In this document: positions 60,651 through 64,000 of the stretch, piece after piece
How positions within the stretch are numbered: the first letter of the stretch is position 1
How the letters are laid out: every line of letters starts with the position of its first letter
Assembly: GCA_965278995.1 (NCBI GenBank)
Contig: OZ257136.1
Coordinates: 2,666,001 to 2,730,000, forward strand
Source of the DNA: JADJYF01 sp965278995
GTDB taxonomy: Bacteria; Pseudomonadota; Gammaproteobacteria; Ga0077536
Length of the DNA stretch: 64,000 bases
Direction of reading: 5' to 3'
Translations under genes and position numbers: made by a program
Notes under the pieces: model-generated
What the model was told of the DNA's origin: nothing
The model's database searches: none
The model's input: only the letters and a program-made list of their open reading frames with translations

Positions 60651-61761
60651 TCTCTTCGAGTACGCGCTCGGTCGCATCCTTGCCGAAGCGCTGGACCAGG
60701 CGCTGGTGTGCGTTCCGGCGTGCGACGCACCCGGCTGGAGCGAGGTTGAGCGCGTATCGGGAATTGTCGACCGTTTGAGCGCACATTCGGATGCCTTCGC
60801 CGACGCCCCGCAGTCGCTGCCTGGCCGGCAATGCAGCGGTGCGCAGCTGCGCTATGTCCTCGGCGAGAAACCGGGTTGGAGCGGACACGGCCTCGATTTC
60901 GACCACCTGCTTCGTCACGGTGCCGGCCGCCATATCGTGCTGCAAGGTTACTTCCAGCGTATCGAGTACTACCAGCCGTATCGTGATCAGATCCGTCGTT
61001 GGTTTCGCTGGCGAAACATACCGGATGGGCCGGCTCTTGAGCCTGACGACATCGTTGTTCATTTGCGCCAGTCGCCCGACATGTTCGTCCTCGATCGCGC
61101 GATCGACCTCGCCTTCTATTGCGACGCGCTGGAGGGAATGCGCGGCGGCCGCGTCTATGTCTGTGGCCTGGGACTGGGCGCAGCAGTTCGCGCCGCGCTG
61201 TCGCGCTTCGACCCTGTCTATCTCGATCTGGCGGCCATCCCGACGCTCGGACTGCTGACGCGCGCCCGGCGCATCGTTCTCGCCAACAGCACGTTCAGCT
61301 GGTGGGGCGCGTATCTGTCGGATGCCGAGGAAATCCTCTACCCGTGCGTGGTGCGCGGCTACTGGGGTCGGGAACGCGGCGACGTTGCGCTGGAAGTGCC
61401 GGAATCCCGCTATCGCTACATACGCGATGTCGCTGTGCAGTCGTGGCGTCCGTTCGTGCCCACGCCTGGCGCAAACCTGCGGCTCGACACCGACCAGGCA
61501 CAGCGCACGCGTCTGGTCGCCGTGTCAGCCGGGCGCTCCGCATTCTCGATTCCGGTGCCGCTCGAACTGGTCCCGCTGTGCGAGTGGCTGAGTGCACGAG
61601 CGATCCCTTTTGGACTGGGTGATATTGACGAGGCCGAATGCGGTCCGGCGCGGCGTATCAACATGGCGAAACTGCTCATCGCGCTGAGCCGACGAGGCGT
61701 CTTCGCGATCGACGACGAAGCTTTGCATGCGCTCGCCGGCTTTTTCGGCATTGTGCTGTGA
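60610..61761 (+). CDS. GT11-like glycosyltransferase (alpha-1,2-fucosyltransferase relative)
   Basis: A 383-residue protein. The front half resembles family 11 glycosyltransferases: VRYLGHLGNNLFEYALGRILAE at 5-26, LQGYFQRIEYYQPYRDQI near 111-128, and NSTFSWWGAYLSDA near 225-238. The GDP-fucose motif HxRRGD appears only as HLRQSPD (H151, R153), so activity or donor may be changed. About 100 residues follow the GT11 region (LVAVSAGRSAFSIPVPLELVPLCEWLSARAIPFGLG and on) that I do not recognise. Divergent from the PQQ dehydrogenase. Confidence 0.7.
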   Translation: MTVEVRYLGHLGNNLFEYALGRILAEALDQALVCVPACDAPGWSEVERVSGIVDRLSAHSDAFADAPQSLPGRQCSGAQLRYVLGEKPGWSGHGLDFDHLLRHGAGRHIVLQGYFQRIEYYQPYRDQIRRWFRWRNIPDGPALEPDDIVVHLRQSPDMFVLDRAIDLAFYCDALEGMRGGRVYVCGLGLGAAVRAALSRFDPVYLDLAAIPTLGLLTRARRIVLANSTFSWWGAYLSDAEEILYPCVVRGYWGRERGDVALEVPESRYRYIRDVAVQSWRPFVPTPGANLRLDTDQAQRTRLVAVSAGRSAFSIPVPLELVPLCEWLSARAIPFGLGDIDEAECGPARRINMAKLLIALSRRGVFAIDDEALHALAGFFGIVL

Positions 61762-61804
61762 AACGGCCGTTACGCGTCGCGCAGGTGTACGCAGTGCAAG
61801 TGCG

Positions 61805-62716
61805 TCAGATCATCGGTCCAAATCGCTGCACCGCCGCCTGCGCATAAAAATCGATGAACGCGCGCACTTTGAGCGGAACATAGCTGCGACTCTGATAGAG
61901 GATGTTGATCGGCGTGCCACGCGGTTCGACCTGATAGTGCGCCAATACCTGCACCAGCTTGCCCTGGCGGACGTCATCCCGTGCAAACCAGTCGGCGACC
62001 ATGACGAAACCAAGGCCGGCCCGCGCACAGCTCATCAGGGCATCAGCGTCGCTGACCGAAACCGCTGACTGGATAGCAACGCTGTAGTTGCTGCCGCGTA
62101 AAGAAAACTGCCAGGTCGTCGTCCCCGACGCTGCGGACATGGTCAGGCAGTCGTGCCCGACGAGATCATCGGGCGTCGTCGGCGCTCCATGAGCGGCAAG
62201 AAACGCCGGGCTCGCATAGATTTGCGAGTCAGTTTCAGCAATGCGCCGCGCGATCAGATTCGAATCCTTGAGATGACCGATGGAGACACCAATATCGCAA
62301 CCATGAGCCACGATATCGAGCACACCCGTATCGTTCAATTCAAGGCCGACGCTGACCTCGGGGAAGGCGGCCCGGAACGCCGGCAACAGCGGCACGATGA
62401 AATGACGCCCGAGACCGGCACGACACATCACCCGTAGACGCCCTGTCGGCTTCGCCTGTACGCCGCGCAGTGCTTCGCCCGCCTCATCGAGCGTGTCGAT
62501 GACATGCTGGGCATGCTGGCGCACCACCGCGCCCTGCTCGGTCAGGCTGACGCGCCGGGTCGAGCGCTGAAACAGGCGCATCCCGAGTGCCGCTTCGAGC
62601 GCGGCCATTTTGCGCGTCGCGACTGCCGGCGACAGACCGAGCTGGCGCGCCGCAGTGGCAAAGCCGCCGGAATCGGCAATGGCGAGCAGCAGACGCAGGG
62701 CGAGAATGTCGTCCAT
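61805..62716 (-). CDS. LysR-family transcription regulator
   Basis: A 303-residue LysR protein. The helix-turn-helix occupies about 3-60 (LRLLLAIADSGGFATAARQLGLSPAVATRKMAALEAALGMRLFQRSTRRVSLTEQG). The effector domain follows from about 90, with LRVMCRAGLGRHFIVPLL, characteristic of CrgA-like members. It diverges from a 54-residue membrane protein gene, the usual arrangement of a LysR target, and could also act on more distant genes. AT-rich DNA lies between the two starts. Confidence 0.93.
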   Translation of the reverse strand: MDDILALRLLLAIADSGGFATAARQLGLSPAVATRKMAALEAALGMRLFQRSTRRVSLTEQGAVVRQHAQHVIDTLDEAGEALRGVQAKPTGRLRVMCRAGLGRHFIVPLLPAFRAAFPEVSVGLELNDTGVLDIVAHGCDIGVSIGHLKDSNLIARRIAETDSQIYASPAFLAAHGAPTTPDDLVGHDCLTMSAASGTTTWQFSLRGSNYSVAIQSAVSVSDADALMSCARAGLGFVMVADWFARDDVRQGKLVQVLAHYQVEPRGTPINILYQSRSYVPLKVRAFIDFYAQAAVQRFGPMI

Positions 62717-62755
62717 TATTGCGTTTTTAGCAATTTAATATTGATTGGTTACCGG

Positions 62756-62779
62756 ATTATCATTCTTATCGAACATAAT
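62756..62779. promoter_or_regulatory. Possible LysR operator
   Basis: ATTAT (62756-62760) and ATAAT (62775-62779) form a dyad with 14 bases between in the AT-rich divergent gap. LysR sites are commonly T-N11-A within short dyads. The match is weak and based on position. Confidence 0.25.
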
Positions 62780-62876
62780 TAACATGCTTCCCAGTTCGAA
62801 GGCCAGCCCGGACTTGTCACTGTAGCGCTGGTCAGATCTCGGCAACGAGGTCATTCAAATTTACTGGAGATGCATC

Positions 62877-63041
62877 ATGAAACTATCCCAACATTCGAAA
62901 TCCGGTCTGCAGGTGGCGCTTCAGATTGTCGCGCTGATGGCACTGTTCGTCGCCATCGCGGCCACCGTACCCGCCAATCTGACCCGCGTGGATTCGACGG
63001 TAGCGCAGGTTGAGCAGAGCACGGTAACGCTGCAGGCGTGA
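62877..63041 (+). CDS. 54-residue single-pass membrane or exported protein
   Basis: A small gene. MKLSQHSKSG is followed by a hydrophobic segment (LQVALQIVALMALFVAIAATV, about residues 11-31) and a polar tail of some 20 residues. GGAGA stands eight or so bases before the ATG, a good ribosome-binding site. The hydrophobic segment can be an uncleaved anchor or a signal peptide with AxA-like sites around 28-33. I know no family for it. It is divergent from the LysR gene with 160 AT-rich bases between and ends before a hairpin. Confidence 0.65.
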   Translation: MKLSQHSKSGLQVALQIVALMALFVAIAATVPANLTRVDSTVAQVEQSTVTLQA

Positions 63042-63067
63042 TCGCCTGGTAGCGGTCAGCGGGGGCC

Positions 63068-63089
63068 GGCCGCCTGCAAGCAGGCGGCC
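63068..63089. terminator. Perfect 10-base hairpin between convergent genes
   Basis: GGCCGCCTGC (63068-63077) pairs with GCAGGCGGCC (63080-63089) across a two-base AA gap, so two or more pairs must open to form a loop. It lies between the 54-residue gene and the pdxJ stop (63093) and could serve both strands. No T-run follows. Confidence 0.6.
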
Positions 63090-63092
63090 GTG

Positions 63093-63830
63093 CTACCCAC
63101 GCAATGCTGCTGCGTAGGCAGCCACCGCGACGGCGAAACCGGTCTCGAGCGCATCTGCTGTCAACTCATGGCCGATGGACGCTTCTGCGAGGAACGGCAC
63201 CGCGGACAGCAACGGCGGAATATTGTGCAGATTGAGATCGTGGCCGGCGTTGACCACCAGACCGGAGGCTCGCGCAGCTTGCGCTGTCGCCGCGATAGCG
63301 GCCAGTAGCTCGCCATGACTGGCGGTTCTAAACGCCGTGGCGTACGCACCGGTATAGATTTCGATGCCGTCGGCGCCGGCAGCTGACACGCGCGCGGGCA
63401 CTGTTGCATCGGGTTCGATGAACAGGATGACCCGAGTGCCAAGTGCTTTCAGCGCGGCTATCGCCGGTCGCGCCACTGCAAGCTCGGCCTGATCGAGCTT
63501 CCAGCCGGCTTCCGATGTGAACGCATCGGGCGCATCAGGCACCAGCGTGCACTGCTCCGGGCGCACCGCGTGCAGCAACGCCAGCAGACGCGCATCGGGA
63601 TACCCCTCGATATTGAGTTCGATCGTCGGCCGCTGGCTGCCCATCACAGCAGCCAGTAACGGCACATCGTCGCCACGGATGTGGCGTTCGTCCGGACGCG
63701 GGTGCACCGTCACACCGGCGGCACCGGCGACCAACGCAAGCCGCGCGAAGTATGCCAGGTCGGGGACGCCGGTACGCCGCGAATTGCGCAACAGTGCAAT
63801 CTTGTTCAGGTTGACGCTCAGTCTGGCCAT
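63093..63830 (-). CDS. pdxJ: Pyridoxine 5'-phosphate synthase
   Basis: Closes the pyridoxine ring from DXP and 1-amino-3-hydroxyacetone phosphate, the latter coming from the PdxA product. The 245-residue barrel has LSVNLNKIALLRNSR, the phosphate/substrate segment GVTVHPRPDERHIRGDDV, and the ending VNAGHDLNLHNIPPLLSAVPFLAEASIGHELTADALETG. It lacks its frequent neighbours recO and acpS here. pdxA and dxs, both feeding this enzyme, are in the same window. Confidence 0.96.
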   Translation of the reverse strand: MARLSVNLNKIALLRNSRRTGVPDLAYFARLALVAGAAGVTVHPRPDERHIRGDDVPLLAAVMGSQRPTIELNIEGYPDARLLALLHAVRPEQCTLVPDAPDAFTSEAGWKLDQAELAVARPAIAALKALGTRVILFIEPDATVPARVSAAGADGIEIYTGAYATAFRTASHGELLAAIAATAQAARASGLVVNAGHDLNLHNIPPLLSAVPFLAEASIGHELTADALETGFAVAVAAYAAALRG

Positions 63831-63963
63831 GCCGTTCTACCGCAACACGAATGAGGCGCGCAGAATGCCAGCTATGACTACTGCTGGCGAGATGTCCCTG
63901 CCGCCCGTTCGGCTGAGTAGCAGTCATTCAGAGGATCAGACCGGGACGTGATCAGGGAGCAGT

Positions 63964-64000
63964 CTAGAGTGCGTCGGCGATGGCCGCCGCAACCAGTCGT
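63964..64000 (-). CDS. Possible C-terminal end of a minus-strand gene
   Basis: Twelve codons read RLVAAAIADAL then TAG at 63966-63964, a plausible helical C-terminus continuing past the window edge. It is too short to assign, and chance cannot be ruled out. The 133 bases between it and pdxJ hold no recognised gene. Confidence 0.3.
   Translation of the reverse strand, partial: RLVAAAIADAL

Noticed and set aside
1..64000. CRISPR arrays, insertion sequences, prophage, toxin-antitoxin or restriction genes
   Set aside because: No regular short direct repeats, transposase, phage or defence-type proteins were found in any frame.

Overview
The window is GC-rich chromosomal DNA with tightly packed genes and almost no intergenic space. 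Gene content and order point to a gammaproteobacterium, probably near the Xanthomonadales/Nevskiales/Steroidobacter side of the class (inference from synteny, no phylogeny was run). Supporting neighbourhoods are htpG-prmB-aroC, mutS-fdxA, metG-rnfB-like-nth, apbC-dcd, lptD-surA-pdxA-rsmA and ubiK-comM. LptD, MlaA and an MCE transporter show a Gram-negative envelope. No tRNA, rRNA, CRISPR array, prophage or insertion sequence was seen.

Layout. 1-4093: a phosphonate operon (nucleotidyltransferase tail, PEP mutase fused to a nucleotidyltransferase, phosphonopyruvate decarboxylase, AEP transaminase), closed by a nested inverted-repeat element at 4084-4260. 4265-10281: dxs (minus), then hopanoid-linked genes hpnH, hpnB, hpnM and the lipoprotein gene mlaA. 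10316-17610: aroC, prmB and htpG (minus) and mutS, fdxA (plus). 18036-22783: a DUF4124 protein, then a CHASE2 Ser/Thr kinase, PP2C phosphatase and double-FHA protein. 22840-33910 (minus): probably one long transcription unit reading metG, a short RnfB-like ferredoxin, nth, DUF1841, a GAF-SpoIIE phosphatase-HATPase protein, a STAS protein, an MCE lipid transporter (mlaE, mlaF, mlaD, PqiC-like lipoprotein) and a CHASE2 cyclase. 34021-43384: apbC, dcd, a PilZ protein, cysG, msrB, an orphan response regulator, ispG, a membrane protein, mpl and a Lon-N-like protein. 43486-49026: lptD, surA, pdxA, rsmA. 49027-49308: an AT-rich convergent gap with DnaA-box-like sites. 49309-53859 (minus): aroE, a cyclic-nucleotide/rhodanese protein, amtB and two PII genes behind putative sigma54/NtrC sites. 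54254-64000: ubiK, comM, ogt, then accessory genes (SDR, acetamidase family, PQQ dehydrogenase, a GT11-like protein, a LysR regulator, a 54-residue membrane protein) and pdxJ.

How parts fit together. Envelope lipids recur: dxs and ispG supply isoprenoid precursor, hpnH/hpnB modify hopanoids, hpnM/mlaA and the MCE operon move lipids between membranes, LptD/SurA build the outer membrane, and 2-aminoethylphosphonate may decorate lipid or glycan. The most unusual part is 18600-30382. There a kinase/phosphatase/FHA set, two CHASE2 sensors and a complete-looking partner-switching pair (SpoIIE phosphatase plus HATPase in one protein, and a STAS protein with a DSSG motif) flank and overlap the lipid-transporter genes. 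This suggests, as inference, a lipid transporter controlled by phosphorylation of its STAS subunit.
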